From Phycisphaeraceae bacterium (GTDB lineage: Bacteria > Planctomycetota > Phycisphaerae > Phycisphaerales > Phycisphaeraceae), in the NCBI GenBank assembly GCA_020851465.1, contig JADZCR010000006.1, positions 186,001-250,000 of the forward strand: a DNA stretch of 64,000 nt, read 5' to 3'. A program made the translations under genes and the position numbers. The notes below the pieces were generated by a model that searched no databases, was not told the origin of the DNA, and saw nothing but the letters and a program-made list of their open reading frames with translations. This document shows positions 1-9,458 of the stretch, one piece after another (within the stretch, counting starts at the first letter, position 1; every line of letters begins with the position of its first letter).

Positions 1-74
1 CTCAGGAGAAGACAATCGATCCGATGAGCGTGATGATCCTTGAATTACCCGCAGCCAAAAATCACGCGGAATAA
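1..74 (+). CDS. 3' end of an unidentified CDS (partial)
   Basis: One plus-strand frame is open from the window edge to a TAA at 72-74 and encodes about 23 residues ending in LPAAKNHAE. It could be the tail of a gene lying mostly outside the window. The fragment is too short to identify, and an open frame of this length can occur by chance. The tRNA that follows is on the other strand. Confidence 0.3.
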   Translation, partial: QEKTIDPMSVMILELPAAKNHAE

Positions 75-140
75 CTCCACGCTGACAGGCGATCGTCTCG
101 GTTTCTTCGGATGCGAGGCGGCGATGCGGTTGATAGGCAA

Positions 141-212
141 AGCCACTTGAGGGATTTGAACCCTCGACCTGCGGTTTACAAAACCGCTGCTCTACCACTG
201 AGCTAAAGTGGC
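141..212 (-). tRNA. tRNA-Thr (anticodon UGU)
   Basis: On the minus strand the sequence folds into a full cloverleaf. The 7-bp acceptor is GCCACTT/AAGTGGC, the D arm GCTC/GAGC has a 7-nt loop, and the anticodon stem GCGGT/ACCGC encloses loop TTTGTAA, giving anticodon TGT (Thr). The T arm is GAGGG-TTCAAAT-CCCTC. The discriminator base is T and CCA is not encoded. The length is 72 nt. A second tRNA-Thr (CGT) lies at 4915-4986 with a very similar body, suggesting an ancient duplication. Confidence 0.95.
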
Positions 213-283
213 GCTGATTGACCCAGTCGCGAACGGTCGCAGGCAAACAATAGCTGGATCATCCGTGTGTGTCGCGGGGGATT

Positions 284-679
284 TTACTTCTTTTGCGTCC
301 ACTTGCCGTCAGGCCCCTTGAGGTAATGGCCTGGCTGGGCACGCTGGAAGTTTTGCTCACCGCGCAGTGCGGCTACTTTTTCGACGGTGGTGCCCTGACG
401 CTCCGCGATGATCGTGTAGATTTCCCGTCGATCCTTGTTTTCCTGGCTGATCAAATCCCGGATCGTCGCGTCCGAGGCCGCAGCACCCGTGACTGCTTCG
501 ACGTAGCCAAGGTAAGTCTCTCCGACTTTGCCGGCGTTTTTCGCTTCGATCAGCCGTGGCAGCCGCTCCTTGAAACTTTCCTTCAGGTCAGCTTCGCGGT
601 CGGCACGGGCTGTCCCCGTGATCATCAGTGTGGCGAGCAGACCGGCCAAAAGCAGAACGGGAGTCAGGTGGCGTTTCAT
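284..679 (-). CDS. ydbL: YdbL-like (DUF1318) periplasmic protein
   Basis: This 131-residue secreted protein has a signal peptide (about residues 1-26, ending TARA). A helical DUF1318-type body follows, with an LIEAKNAGKVGE segment and a charged C-terminus. Its ATG overlaps the stop of the upstream ynbE-like gene by 4 bp (ATGA), so the two are probably translationally coupled. In E. coli, YdbL is encoded with YnbE and YdbH, where YdbH is a TamB/AsmA-like protein that moves phospholipids across the periplasm and YnbE is its outer-membrane lipoprotein partner. YdbL is thought to act as a helper. The same order here supports the assignment more strongly than sequence similarity alone. Confidence 0.8.
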   Translation of the reverse strand: MKRHLTPVLLLAGLLATLMITGTARADREADLKESFKERLPRLIEAKNAGKVGETYLGYVEAVTGAAASDATIRDLISQENKDRREIYTIIAERQGTTVEKVAALRGEQNFQRAQPGHYLKGPDGKWTQKK

Positions 680-918
680 TGAGTGGCTCCTTCAGGGCGG
701 TTTGACGCTGACTCAGCAGAGGAGGGCTTGGCGGCGGGTTGATCAAAGTCGAAAAACTCATCCAGCTCCTTCTGCACACGGATATTGATGTTGAGCGTCA
801 TCGGCTTCACCTCGATCGGGTCGATGTGAACCGTATGATGGGTGCAGGCTGCTGCGCTCAGCAGTGCCGACGCAGCGATCAGGGGGATCACTATTTTCAA
901 TTTGGGCCTCTCGTTCAT
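676..918 (-). CDS. ynbE: YnbE-like lipoprotein
   Basis: This 80-residue protein has a short hydrophobic N-terminus and a lipobox SAAAC with the acylated cysteine near residue 25. The conserved HIDPIEVKPMTLNINIRVQ-type segment typical of YnbE follows, ending with a Pro/Ser-rich tail. The start overlaps the ydbH stop by 4 bp and the stop overlaps the ydbL start by 4 bp, so the three genes form one transcript. In E. coli, YnbE is an outer-membrane lipoprotein that contacts the C-terminus of YdbH to complete a periplasmic lipid bridge. The same role is inferred here. Confidence 0.85.
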   Translation of the reverse strand: MNERPKLKIVIPLIAASALLSAAACTHHTVHIDPIEVKPMTLNINIRVQKELDEFFDFDQPAAKPSSAESASNRPEGATQ

Positions 919-3383
919 GGTGCAAGCTCCCCGAAGCCGAGGTTGGCGTTGATGGCTTCCTCTAATCCGCGGATGTTGATTGTAATGCCTTGGAAGTTCA
1001 CCGGCTTGTCCAGGTTGCGACTTTTTCCCTTGACTACCAATACGCAGCGCAGACCTTCAGGGTCGGGGACGAAATCAAAGGTCAGGTAGGAGTACTCGAA
1101 GTTTCCCAATCCCTCTTTGATGCGGGCCTGAACTTCCGCTGCGATCGCACCGGGGTCCAGCAACGCCTGTCCTACCGCCTGATCGAGCCAGGTGCGGCTC
1201 TTGATCTGAAACCAGCCCGTGCCGGGATTCGCGTATAGAAATCCGCGCCCAAACTTCATCCGCTTCCGCTTGCCGGTGTGAAAAATGATGGGCACCCGAC
1301 CGTACATCAATCCTTCACCGACGGCACTGTCGCCGGTCATCAGCGCGATCCACTGCTTGACGTTGATGTTCTCGATGAACGCTTCGAACTCAGCAAGCTC
1401 CTGCGAAGGATGGTAACGAAGCGCGTGGATGTGCAACGAGCCTTGGCCGTCCTCAAAACCCCAGACCGTCCGCTCGATCAGAATCGAGTCCGGCGACTCG
1501 ACCCGAAACGCAACCGTACCATCCTTGAGCACGAGCTTTTTCATTTTCAGTTTTTTGACGGTCAACTCCTGGTCCGGCAGCGTCGTGGGAACGAGGCTGT
1601 CAAGCGTGACCGAGCCGGAAATCCCCTCGACGGCGAACTCATCCGCGTTCTTGCGGAGATTGACGTTGTTGAGCGTCAGCTTCGCACGCGGCGTTACAGC
1701 ACCTGCTCCAAACGTCAACGATGCGTCAAGGCTCACCTTCCCGTCGATGTCCGTTTCATCGAGCGTGTCGCCAGGGATCAGCTTGCGCAGTTGGGACTCG
1801 TCTTCGATGGTGGACTCCGGCATCCTGGCGGTCAGCGTGCCTGTGGGAGTCAGGGAGTCGATGTTCACCTGTGCCGCCAGATCGATCGGTGCCTCTTTCA
1901 ACAACGGCCAGCGTGCGCCAGCAGTGAGTTTGCCGTCTTGTATTTGAAGGTTTCCCGCGAGCGATGGAAGCGTGCGGTTTTGCCAGTGAATCACGGGAGC
2001 CTTGAAGATGCCGGCGCTCGAATCCGTTCTCCCTTGATGGATGGGAATATCTGCGTCCAGATCGGCGACGGATACGCCCGACTTTGTGTGGGTGAACGAG
2101 CCGCCACGGATCGCAAGCCGGCCGGCAAAATCCGGAGTCGAGAATCCGCGCCAGTTCAGGTCGCCGACCGCGTTGAGTGTGTTGATCGAAAGTGCCATTG
2201 CTTGACTCTTATGCTCGATCGGGCCTGTGGTCAGCGCGACAGCCCATGCGTTGCGCATTGCGGAGTAAGATTTTTCCGCGGGTTGTGTCGCAGTCGTTTC
2301 ATTAGGGAAACGGTCTCCATGACTCAGCGATAGAACGAGTTGTTGAATGGCGGTATTGCCCACAGAAACCGATCGACACGACGACGAAACATCTGCTGTC
2401 CATGAGTTTTCAATGTTTTCAAGGCGAATGGTGAAACGAAACTCGTCCATCGTTGCCTGATTGTTGTCGGGTAGCGCAAACGTCCATCGCGGTTGACTCG
2501 CCCAAAGGGTGAGCACTCGTCGCCCAGCCTTGCCGGCGAAGTTACCGTTGAGGTGCAATCGGTTATTGGGATGTTTGCCAGAGGCGTTGGGCTTGCTGGT
2601 GGAGCTGGGGTGCTTCAGTCCCGCGTCGAGCATCATTTCCCCATTTGTCGGGTTGTAAAAGGACTCCACCTGAACGATCTGTCCGAAGGCGCTGACATCC
2701 GCCTGGAGTTGGTACACCGAGCCGGATGGGGCGGATGCCGTGGCTGCTTGCGAGGGTCGTCCGTTCTCAGAAAGCGTGCCGTTGAGGGTGAGGGGCACTC
2801 CAGCGATCACCACGGATGCCTTGAACTCAAGGTGCCCGGCCTTTCGCTGCTCGATGGTGCCCGCCAGCGGAAAACGGAGCGATTGGCCGTTCCATTCCAC
2901 CACGACCGACGAGGCTCGCAGCTCCACGCGCTCGACCGGCAGGCTGAAGGGGCTGCCATCTTGTTCGTCCGTTGCATGGAAATTGGCCAGCGGTCCCAGG
3001 TCGAGCTTGCCATCCTGGATGGCCATGCGAAGCTCCGCTCCGTCGAGGGTCACGGTGTGGGCTTTGCCGGTGCCCATCACGTCGGGTTCATAGGTGACAG
3101 CAATGCTGCCGACACTTAGTCCCGTCTCTCTGCCGACCTGTAATCCCGCCAGCTCCGCCCGCCAGGGTGAAATCCGCTGCACGTGGATCGAAGCATCACT
3201 CAGACCGGCCTCGTGCAGCGCCGTGACGATTTTTCTCTGCACATACCACGGCAGCACGAAGGCATAAAGCAGCACAAAAACCGCCAGCACAAGCAGGCCG
3301 CGGCGCACCCAGCGCCACAGGCCGTGTGCCCATCGACGTGATCGGCAGGGGGGTGACGGAGTTGATGCAGCGGAATCCGCCAT
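915..3383 (-). CDS. ydbH: YdbH-like intermembrane lipid-transport protein (AsmA/TamB-like)
   Basis: This 822-residue protein has one N-terminal membrane anchor (about residues 28-46) followed by a long beta-rich periplasmic region, as expected of AsmA-like bridge proteins. The C-terminal third has the YdbH-type segment with GLMYGRVPI and GFLYANPGTGWF near residues 690-730. A GAGG core lies about 7 nt before the ATG. An ATQPA linker sits near residue 365. It is the first gene of the ydbH-ynbE-ydbL operon. By analogy with E. coli it would help move glycerophospholipids between inner and outer membrane, which also implies that this organism has a diderm envelope. Confidence 0.85.
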   Translation of the reverse strand: MADSAASTPSPPCRSRRWAHGLWRWVRRGLLVLAVFVLLYAFVLPWYVQRKIVTALHEAGLSDASIHVQRISPWRAELAGLQVGRETGLSVGSIAVTYEPDVMGTGKAHTVTLDGAELRMAIQDGKLDLGPLANFHATDEQDGSPFSLPVERVELRASSVVVEWNGQSLRFPLAGTIEQRKAGHLEFKASVVIAGVPLTLNGTLSENGRPSQAATASAPSGSVYQLQADVSAFGQIVQVESFYNPTNGEMMLDAGLKHPSSTSKPNASGKHPNNRLHLNGNFAGKAGRRVLTLWASQPRWTFALPDNNQATMDEFRFTIRLENIENSWTADVSSSCRSVSVGNTAIQQLVLSLSHGDRFPNETTATQPAEKSYSAMRNAWAVALTTGPIEHKSQAMALSINTLNAVGDLNWRGFSTPDFAGRLAIRGGSFTHTKSGVSVADLDADIPIHQGRTDSSAGIFKAPVIHWQNRTLPSLAGNLQIQDGKLTAGARWPLLKEAPIDLAAQVNIDSLTPTGTLTARMPESTIEDESQLRKLIPGDTLDETDIDGKVSLDASLTFGAGAVTPRAKLTLNNVNLRKNADEFAVEGISGSVTLDSLVPTTLPDQELTVKKLKMKKLVLKDGTVAFRVESPDSILIERTVWGFEDGQGSLHIHALRYHPSQELAEFEAFIENINVKQWIALMTGDSAVGEGLMYGRVPIIFHTGKRKRMKFGRGFLYANPGTGWFQIKSRTWLDQAVGQALLDPGAIAAEVQARIKEGLGNFEYSYLTFDFVPDPEGLRCVLVVKGKSRNLDKPVNFQGITINIRGLEEAINANLGFGELAP

Positions 3384-3701
3384 GAAGACGCCTCGGAGTA
3401 AGCCGTGGTTTTTCGACCGGCGGCTGGAAACAGGTCATCTCATCGTAGTCAATCGGCCACGACGGGAATTCACAGACGCCGTGAACCACCCATTGCGGAA
3501 TGGAAACCGACCCGTGCAGATAAGTACGAAAAAACCGAAGCTGGCAGTAGCCGATAACCGACGCTCATACAGGCGATTCTTGCAGCCGTGCTACGGGTGG
3601 CCCATCCGTGGCGAAAGACGTTCTCGTGTCAGTCCACTCGGCCGCGGCCTGCGAGCGTCCACGGCTGTCGTTCTCCCTTGCTCGATTGGGATGGAACCCT
3701 C
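3384..3701. other. intergenic region between divergent genes
   Basis: This 318-bp spacer separates minus-strand ydbH from a plus-strand secreted-protein gene, so promoters for both should lie here. I see no convincing -35/-10 pair, no hairpin terminator and no small ORF with a ribosome site. Confidence 0.5.
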
Positions 3702-4844
3702 ATGAACAAGACTCTCCTGCTGCTTGCGGCCCTCATGGCGGTTGTCACGTTTACTCCACGGACGTTGGCGAATGAGACCGATCAGTTCACGCTCCCGGCC
3801 GGTGAAGAGTTTGCTGACCTGGGCGACTTCTTTTCCGGGAACCTTTACCTGACGCTGACGGAACTCCGGGACGCCACCAATAAAAAAATCCAGGCAGCGC
3901 TTGAGGAAAATGACGGCGACGAGCTTGAGCGTCTGCACTCGGCGGAGTACATCGCCGGTCAGGTCGCCAAGGAGTATGGCCTGGGTTTCGTCGAAGCATC
4001 TTCCCTCGAAAAAACCCTCAAGAGCGATGAAGCCCGCGCTCGCTATGCCGGCAAGGTCATTGCCTACGCGCCTTCAAGGTCGATCTACTCCTTCGCCCAT
4101 CTGCCGATTGATCCACGCAACGCTTTTCTGGTTGCCAAAAATTCGACGGTCAAGGTTTACGGCATCTATTTCGGCCTTGACAAGATCGGCCACTTTCATC
4201 AAATCGGGTACAGCTATTTCAAACGCGCAATGAACGACGGCAGCGATACCCAGGAGGAGGCGGCCCAGGGTGCGATCCGCGCTTATTCCAAAGGCATCCT
4301 TTCCGAGGGCGGCCTCATCGGGAATATCGCGGCGGGGGTCTATTCCAATGCTGACCTTGCGGCTAACTACATCGGCATGAAGTTCTACTTCAACCTCACC
4401 CAGCGCGTCCGGCTACACGGCAAAATTCAGCAGCCGCTGCTGGTCCGTGACGGTGAATACTGGCGGCTTAACGACTACGTGAAGCCTGATGCGCCGATCT
4501 TCAAGCCGTTTGTGTCCGAACACTTCAACGAAGCATTGAACCCCTGTGTTTATTCGGCTGACATGCGGGGCAATATCGAACGGCGGCTTCGCCGTGATGC
4601 GGACAACATCCTCGCGTTCTACTGCGATGAGCAGGGCGACATCCGCCCGCGCTCGTACTTCGATCAGAAGGTGGAAGAACTATGGACCTATTACGGCGAG
4701 GAGTACGGCCACAGCCGCGGATCGAATAACCTCGTAACTATCGGCGATGCGTGCTATGACGGCAACACGCCGTTGGTCAGTGCGGAACGTCTCCGTCCCC
4801 GTACCGCAGCGGCAGATGCGAAGGTGTACCGCGGTATTCGCTGA
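3702..4844 (+). CDS. exported protein of unknown function with DKIGHF motif
   Basis: This 380-residue protein starts at the ATG that gives a good signal peptide (about residues 1-23, ending TLANE). The frame is open further upstream to 3588, but that extension is not hydrophobic and would bury the signal. The mature part is mixed alpha/beta, with a central LDKIGHFHQIGYSYF segment that recalls the D-K-x-x-H motifs of some small envelope lipoproteins, followed by alanine/glycine-rich helices. The tail contains a few cysteines. I do not recognise the family. It sits alone between the ydbH operon and a tRNA. Confidence 0.75.
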   Translation: MNKTLLLLAALMAVVTFTPRTLANETDQFTLPAGEEFADLGDFFSGNLYLTLTELRDATNKKIQAALEENDGDELERLHSAEYIAGQVAKEYGLGFVEASSLEKTLKSDEARARYAGKVIAYAPSRSIYSFAHLPIDPRNAFLVAKNSTVKVYGIYFGLDKIGHFHQIGYSYFKRAMNDGSDTQEEAAQGAIRAYSKGILSEGGLIGNIAAGVYSNADLAANYIGMKFYFNLTQRVRLHGKIQQPLLVRDGEYWRLNDYVKPDAPIFKPFVSEHFNEALNPCVYSADMRGNIERRLRRDADNILAFYCDEQGDIRPRSYFDQKVEELWTYYGEEYGHSRGSNNLVTIGDACYDGNTPLVSAERLRPRTAAADAKVYRGIR

Positions 4845-4914
4845 TAGTCTGGCAATGGATCGAAATGCGGCGGGTATTCGTAGTTGACGATTTGGCGGCT
4901 ATCTGCGGCAATAA

Positions 4915-4986
4915 AGCCACCCATGGGATTCGAACCCACGACCTGCGCTTTACGAAAGCGCTGCTCTACCACTGAGCTAGGGTGGC
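4915..4986 (-). tRNA. tRNA-Thr (anticodon CGU)
   Basis: The minus-strand cloverleaf has acceptor GCCACCC/GGGTGGC, the D arm GCTC/GAGC, and anticodon stem GCGCT/AGCGC around loop TTCGTAA, giving anticodon CGT (Thr). The T arm is GTGGG-TTCGAAT-CCCAT, with the last pair a G-T wobble. The discriminator is T and CCA is not encoded. The length is 72 nt. Confidence 0.95.
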
Positions 4987-4997
4987 GACGGAGCGGA

Positions 4998-5003
4998 ATT
5001 ATA
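4998..5003 (-). promoter_or_regulatory. -10 box for tRNA-Thr(CGU)
   Basis: A perfect TATAAT on the minus strand lies 11 nt upstream of the tRNA 5' end. The best -35 (TGGTAA, 16-nt spacer) matches only 3 of 6 positions. Confidence 0.5.
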
Positions 5004-5176
5004 CGGCCAATCCGCCCGCTTACCAGCCGCCGACACACCCCCTCGATGCGTCGGTGCTGCTCATTCATCGGACAACTTCTCCTGTCGCGTGAATGCACCC
5101 GGTAAGCTCGACCTCTATAGAATGCGTCGGCTGGAAGCGCGTCGTTCCGACGTTTTTGCCGCCACGGAAGGTTTAC

Positions 5177-8134
5177 ATGACAAATATTTTTCGTTGTACG
5201 AAGCGGATCGCTGTAACGCTGACGCTGGCTCTGGTGATGGGATTGCCGCTTGCGGCCGTTGCGCAGCCGGTACACCCTGAAACCGCTCGCGGCACCAACC
5301 CCGCCACTCAGCCGGCCACCTTCCGCACCACGCCTGCCCAACCCGCCCAGGAGTATCAGACCTTGCAGGAACGTCCCGACCGCATCGTGGCAGTGCTTCC
5401 CAACCGTATGATCGTGATCGCACAGGAAATCCGCACCGCACCGGTGGTCTCCGCACAGGTCTGGGTCAAAACGGGATCGGTTTACGAGCAGGAACATGTC
5501 GGGGCCGGCCTGTCCCATTTCCTCGAACACCTGCTTTCGGGCGGATCGACTTCCACTCATACCGAAGAGGAAAACAACGCAACGCTCGGCAACATCGGCG
5601 CTCAGATCAACGCCTCGACGAGCCTCGACAACGTCCGCTACTACATCAACACCACCCGTGAGCACACCGATACCGCGGTGGAACTGCTGAGCGACTGGAT
5701 GCAGAACGCGCTGATTACTCAGGCTGAATACGCGCGGGAGCGTGACGTGATCCAGCGCGAGTTCGACATGGGCAATGGAGAGCCGGGGCGGATTTTCTGG
5801 AAGATCACCCAGCAGGTCCGCTATCGCCAGCATCCCGCGAGGCATCCGACCATCGGCTACCTCGATGAGTACCTCAAAATCACGCGCGATGAAATCTACG
5901 CCTTTTACAAGCGGATGTACGTCCCTAACAACATGGTCTTCGTCGTGGCGGGCGACATCGATAAGCATCGCGTCGTGGACCACATCGCGCAGTTGTGGGC
6001 AGAGGTTGAGCCGCGTGATTTGCCGAAGCTTTCGTTCCCCATCGAGCCGGAGATCGACTCGCCGCGTGAGGCGACCGGCACCGCTGACATGGATAAACCG
6101 CGGCTTCGTCTCGCCTGGCCGGGGACGCGCGTCGCGGCACCGGGCGACTATGCGCTGGATGTGCTGGCGGTAATTCTCGGGCAGGGCGAGTCCAGCCGGT
6201 TGGTCCGCAATGTCCGCGACCAAAGCCGCGTCGTGAACGGAATTGATGCCTACAACCTCAGCTACACGTGGGGTGAAGGGTTCTTCGGCATCGACGCGGA
6301 GATTTCGCAACACGCCTTCGACACGTACGGCTCCCCTGCGGAGAATCAGGCTCAGCAGAAACTCACGACTGAAGCCCGATGGGATGCCGCTGCGCGAGGG
6401 GTGAAGGATACGATCGATCAGGTTGTCGAGCGTGTCGTGAAGGAGGGGATCACGCCGGAGGAACTCGCCCGCGCCAAGCGGCAGATTCTGGCGCGGACGG
6501 TTTACGAGGGGCAGTCCGTACAGGCGATCGCCAATCAACTGGCCTCCGATGTAATCGGAACGGGAGACCCCGACTATTTCCAGCACTACTCCGACTCCAT
6601 CCAGAAGATCACTGCTGAAGAAGTGCAGGCTGCCGCCCGTAAGTTTCTTGATCCAAACCGCCTGATCACCATTCGGCTGATGCCGCAACCGCGGGGGCAG
6701 AAGCTCCCTCCGATGACGCGACCTGCCGACGAAGGCAAGCCGGACGGGATGACCGAGGCCGTCAATCTCGATAATTCGCAGCTCATTGCACGTATCAGGA
6801 AAGCGACTGCTGAAAAGCGCAGCTCGAATGAAGCCATCACGCTTGGGCCGATCCACCGCTATGTGCTGCCCAACGGTCTGCGGCTGCTGGTTCAGAAAAG
6901 CACGGTAGTCCCTGCCGTGGCCGTGCAGATGTATCAGTTGGGCGGGCTGCTCGCTGATGAACCGGGGAAAGAGGGGATCGCCAGCGCGACGATGACGATG
7001 CTCATGAAGGGCACGAAGACTCGAACAGCCCAGCAGATCGCTATGGAAATTGAAGATCTGGGCGCAGCTCTCGACACGCAGTGCGGCAACAACACCTCGA
7101 TCACGAGAGGCTTGGCACTGAAGGAAGACCTGCCCCGGCTGCTCGATCTCTTTGCAGATGTCACTCTTAATCCGTCGTTTCCCGATGATGAGTGGGCCAA
7201 ACTCAGGCCCCGCATCGTCGCGGCGATTGCCCGGCAAAATGACACCTGGTCCGGCGAATTGCGGACGAAGTTCCGCGAGGCGTATTTCGGCAGCCATCCC
7301 TGGTCGCAGTTGCCGCTGGGGCGAGCTGAGGTCGTGGACAAACTCACGACCGGACAACTCGCGGACTTTTACCAACGACATCTGGGCGCAGCCGATACGG
7401 TGATCTCCGTTTTCGGCGACGTGGAACCTGAGGCCGTCAAAAAAGAAATCGAAAAGCGGTTCGCTGATCTGCCTGCTCACCCATTGGAAAAGTCGCACAT
7501 CGATCCGGCTCCGACGCCGCAGGCAAAGATACTTCAGTTCTCGACGAACAAACCGCTGGCGGCGGTGATCATCGGTTACGGCCCGGCTGGTACGCGCAAG
7601 GATCCGGACTACCCGAAGATTCAGGTGCTCTCGCGCGTGCTCAGCTCGTTTCCGACCGGCTGGCTTGATGAGGAACTGCGCGGCCGCGGGCCGGGATTGG
7701 TTTACGCGGTCGGGGCGGGATATGCGACGGGGCTGATTCCCGGCTATTTCGCTCTGCTCTTTAACACGCAGCCTGCTTCTGTACCCGAAGCGGTCAAGCG
7801 ATCGGTCAGCGTCATCCAGCGTGCGCGTGAAATTCTCGTGGATGATGTGACTCTCCGCCGCGCCAAGGCTGCGGTGCTCACCGACGAATTTATGGCAAAG
7901 CAGACCAATGGTGATCGCGCGATGGATGCCTCGCTCAATGAGCTTTATGAGCTTGGTCAGGATGAACCTGCCCATTTCCAGCGGGCGATCAATCTGCTGA
8001 CAGCCGACGACCTTCGTGAAGTCGCCCGGGTCTGCTTGAAAAATCCTGTTTTGGTCGTGTTGTCTCATGAATCGATTCCCGAAGAAAAGCTCAAAGCAGC
8101 GATGGAGTCACCTGCTACGCAGCCAGCACAATGA
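5177..8134 (+). CDS. M16 family zinc metalloprotease, two-unit, exported
   Basis: This 985-residue protein has a signal peptide (about residues 1-30, ending AVAQ) and a PATQPA-rich linker. The start at 5177 is chosen because GGAAGG lies 5 nt before it and the signal peptide follows directly. The first M16 unit has the inverted zinc motif HFLEH (H114, E117, H118), with the downstream acidic segment EYARERDVIQREF supplying the third ligand. The second half (from about residue 560) repeats the fold but lacks HxxEH, so it is probably the inactive clamp half, as in pitrilysin/PqqL-type enzymes. It likely degrades short peptides in the periplasm. The C-terminus ends in another PATQPA-like tail. Confidence 0.9.
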   Translation: MTNIFRCTKRIAVTLTLALVMGLPLAAVAQPVHPETARGTNPATQPATFRTTPAQPAQEYQTLQERPDRIVAVLPNRMIVIAQEIRTAPVVSAQVWVKTGSVYEQEHVGAGLSHFLEHLLSGGSTSTHTEEENNATLGNIGAQINASTSLDNVRYYINTTREHTDTAVELLSDWMQNALITQAEYARERDVIQREFDMGNGEPGRIFWKITQQVRYRQHPARHPTIGYLDEYLKITRDEIYAFYKRMYVPNNMVFVVAGDIDKHRVVDHIAQLWAEVEPRDLPKLSFPIEPEIDSPREATGTADMDKPRLRLAWPGTRVAAPGDYALDVLAVILGQGESSRLVRNVRDQSRVVNGIDAYNLSYTWGEGFFGIDAEISQHAFDTYGSPAENQAQQKLTTEARWDAAARGVKDTIDQVVERVVKEGITPEELARAKRQILARTVYEGQSVQAIANQLASDVIGTGDPDYFQHYSDSIQKITAEEVQAAARKFLDPNRLITIRLMPQPRGQKLPPMTRPADEGKPDGMTEAVNLDNSQLIARIRKATAEKRSSNEAITLGPIHRYVLPNGLRLLVQKSTVVPAVAVQMYQLGGLLADEPGKEGIASATMTMLMKGTKTRTAQQIAMEIEDLGAALDTQCGNNTSITRGLALKEDLPRLLDLFADVTLNPSFPDDEWAKLRPRIVAAIARQNDTWSGELRTKFREAYFGSHPWSQLPLGRAEVVDKLTTGQLADFYQRHLGAADTVISVFGDVEPEAVKKEIEKRFADLPAHPLEKSHIDPAPTPQAKILQFSTNKPLAAVIIGYGPAGTRKDPDYPKIQVLSRVLSSFPTGWLDEELRGRGPGLVYAVGAGYATGLIPGYFALLFNTQPASVPEAVKRSVSVIQRAREILVDDVTLRRAKAAVLTDEFMAKQTNGDRAMDASLNELYELGQDEPAHFQRAINLLTADDLREVARVCLKNPVLVVLSHESIPEEKLKAAMESPATQPAQ

Positions 8135-8412
8135 GTCAGACACGTATCGAAAGTTCATCCCGACGCGGGAAACGTAAAACGTGTCAGCAGGACGAATGAG
8201 GTGAAGGTCACGAAAGGATCGCTGCCAAACGGTCACGGTTTGTTACGCGACGGGTTCCGCAGCCTCGGATCGAAGCGGGAAAATCAGAAGATGCCGGGTG
8301 AAGCCGGAATGAGTTGACGCGGAACGAGAGAATCAGACTCTTGTCAAAGTCTCCGTGATTCGGGCGAGATGAAGGACGTAAATCGGCAGTATCGGGTTGA
8401 GTGATCTGGTGG

Positions 8413-9264
8413 TCAGTGTGTGCCGGAGCCAGGCGGGGGACTGCTCTCGTTTGACTTCATCAGCTTGCGGATCAGGAACAGCACCACCGCCCCGACTGCA
8501 CCGAAGACTGCACCCAGCAAGGCGGTGCGCCCGACACTCGAAAAGAACGACGGCTTGGCAGTTCCGCTTGAAGGTGCGGGGTTGTCGATCGGGGGGGTTA
8601 CTGTGTTGACGTTATTGGCGTTTTCTGACGTGGTATCAGGCGGCGGCGCGTCCGAAGGATGGAACACATAACCCGGATCAAATCGAGCAGAGTTCGCAGC
8701 AGCGGTAAAGGTCGGCAGCATCGCTGCAAAATTGCCGGATAAGTCGTAGCAGTGGATAAACACGACGCCAGGCGTACCGATCGTGCCGAAGCTGATGCCA
8801 TCCATGTTCTGATCGGCGACTTTCATGTTGTAGCGCATGATGATGCGCTGATTCTTTCGGTCCACGATAACCTGGCCGGTGCGGACATCCGAGGCGATAT
8901 CGCTGAGCTTTTGTGCTGCATCCTTGAACCCTTCCTGGACGCCAGCTCCGAATTCTTTCTCGATCTCAGCGTAGGTCACCCTGCTCATATCCGCTGTCTG
9001 AATCTGCATGAGGATGTAAGGCGTGGTGCCCGGGCCTTTCCCCACAGGGCGAAACCCCGCCTGGTAATCGGTCCCCAGACGACCTTTTGCAAACTTGTTG
9101 ATTTCACCAAGGTCCTCGACGGACATCCGGGTCCAGCCCGGCGGGAGCGTGAAGCCAAAGTGAAACGTCTCGTGGCGGAATTCTTCCGCCCGGACGGTCG
9201 TTGCGGCGGCGATGAGCACTAATCCCAGAACGAGGGCAATCCGCAGAGGTGTTTTCATGAACAT
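8413..9264 (-). CDS. exported protein with C-terminal membrane anchor, unknown function
   Basis: This protein has 283 residues from the ATG at 9264 (an in-frame ATG at 9258 is equally possible). The frame stays open upstream to 9411, but only the later starts give a clean signal peptide (LALVLGLVLIAAATTVRA-type). The mature domain begins with an FHFGFTLPPGWTRM segment and is mixed alpha/beta. It is followed by a Pro/Asn/Thr-rich linker and a C-terminal transmembrane helix (GAVFGAVGAVVLFLI) with a basic cytoplasmic tail. This suggests a periplasmic domain tethered to the inner membrane. Family not recognised. Confidence 0.75.
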   Translation of the reverse strand: MFMKTPLRIALVLGLVLIAAATTVRAEEFRHETFHFGFTLPPGWTRMSVEDLGEINKFAKGRLGTDYQAGFRPVGKGPGTTPYILMQIQTADMSRVTYAEIEKEFGAGVQEGFKDAAQKLSDIASDVRTGQVIVDRKNQRIIMRYNMKVADQNMDGISFGTIGTPGVVFIHCYDLSGNFAAMLPTFTAAANSARFDPGYVFHPSDAPPPDTTSENANNVNTVTPPIDNPAPSSGTAKPSFFSSVGRTALLGAVFGAVGAVVLFLIRKLMKSNESSPPPGSGTH

Positions 9265-9458
9265 GATGATACCGCCACGGCAACCGGATCGGTGCAAAAA
9301 AATGTGTTTTGTTGATGACGTGCGTCGGTGCAGAACATGGTGCAACATGGCAAATACTCCGTGAGAGATGAAGATAGTTCGCATTGCGAGAGGGGCTGCA
9401 ATTTGTGCCAAGATTGAGATGTTTTCCTAACTACTGCCAGTGTAGGTACATGCGGTGG

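Noticed and set aside
1278..2333. A 351-residue plus-strand open frame
   Set aside because: It lies inside ydbH on the opposite strand and is Arg/Val-rich without any domain, which is typical of a high-GC shadow.
4754..8068. A 1104-residue open frame on the minus strand
   Set aside because: It lies antisense to the M16 peptidase and crosses a tRNA. It has no signal, domain or ribosome site and is a shadow of the real gene.
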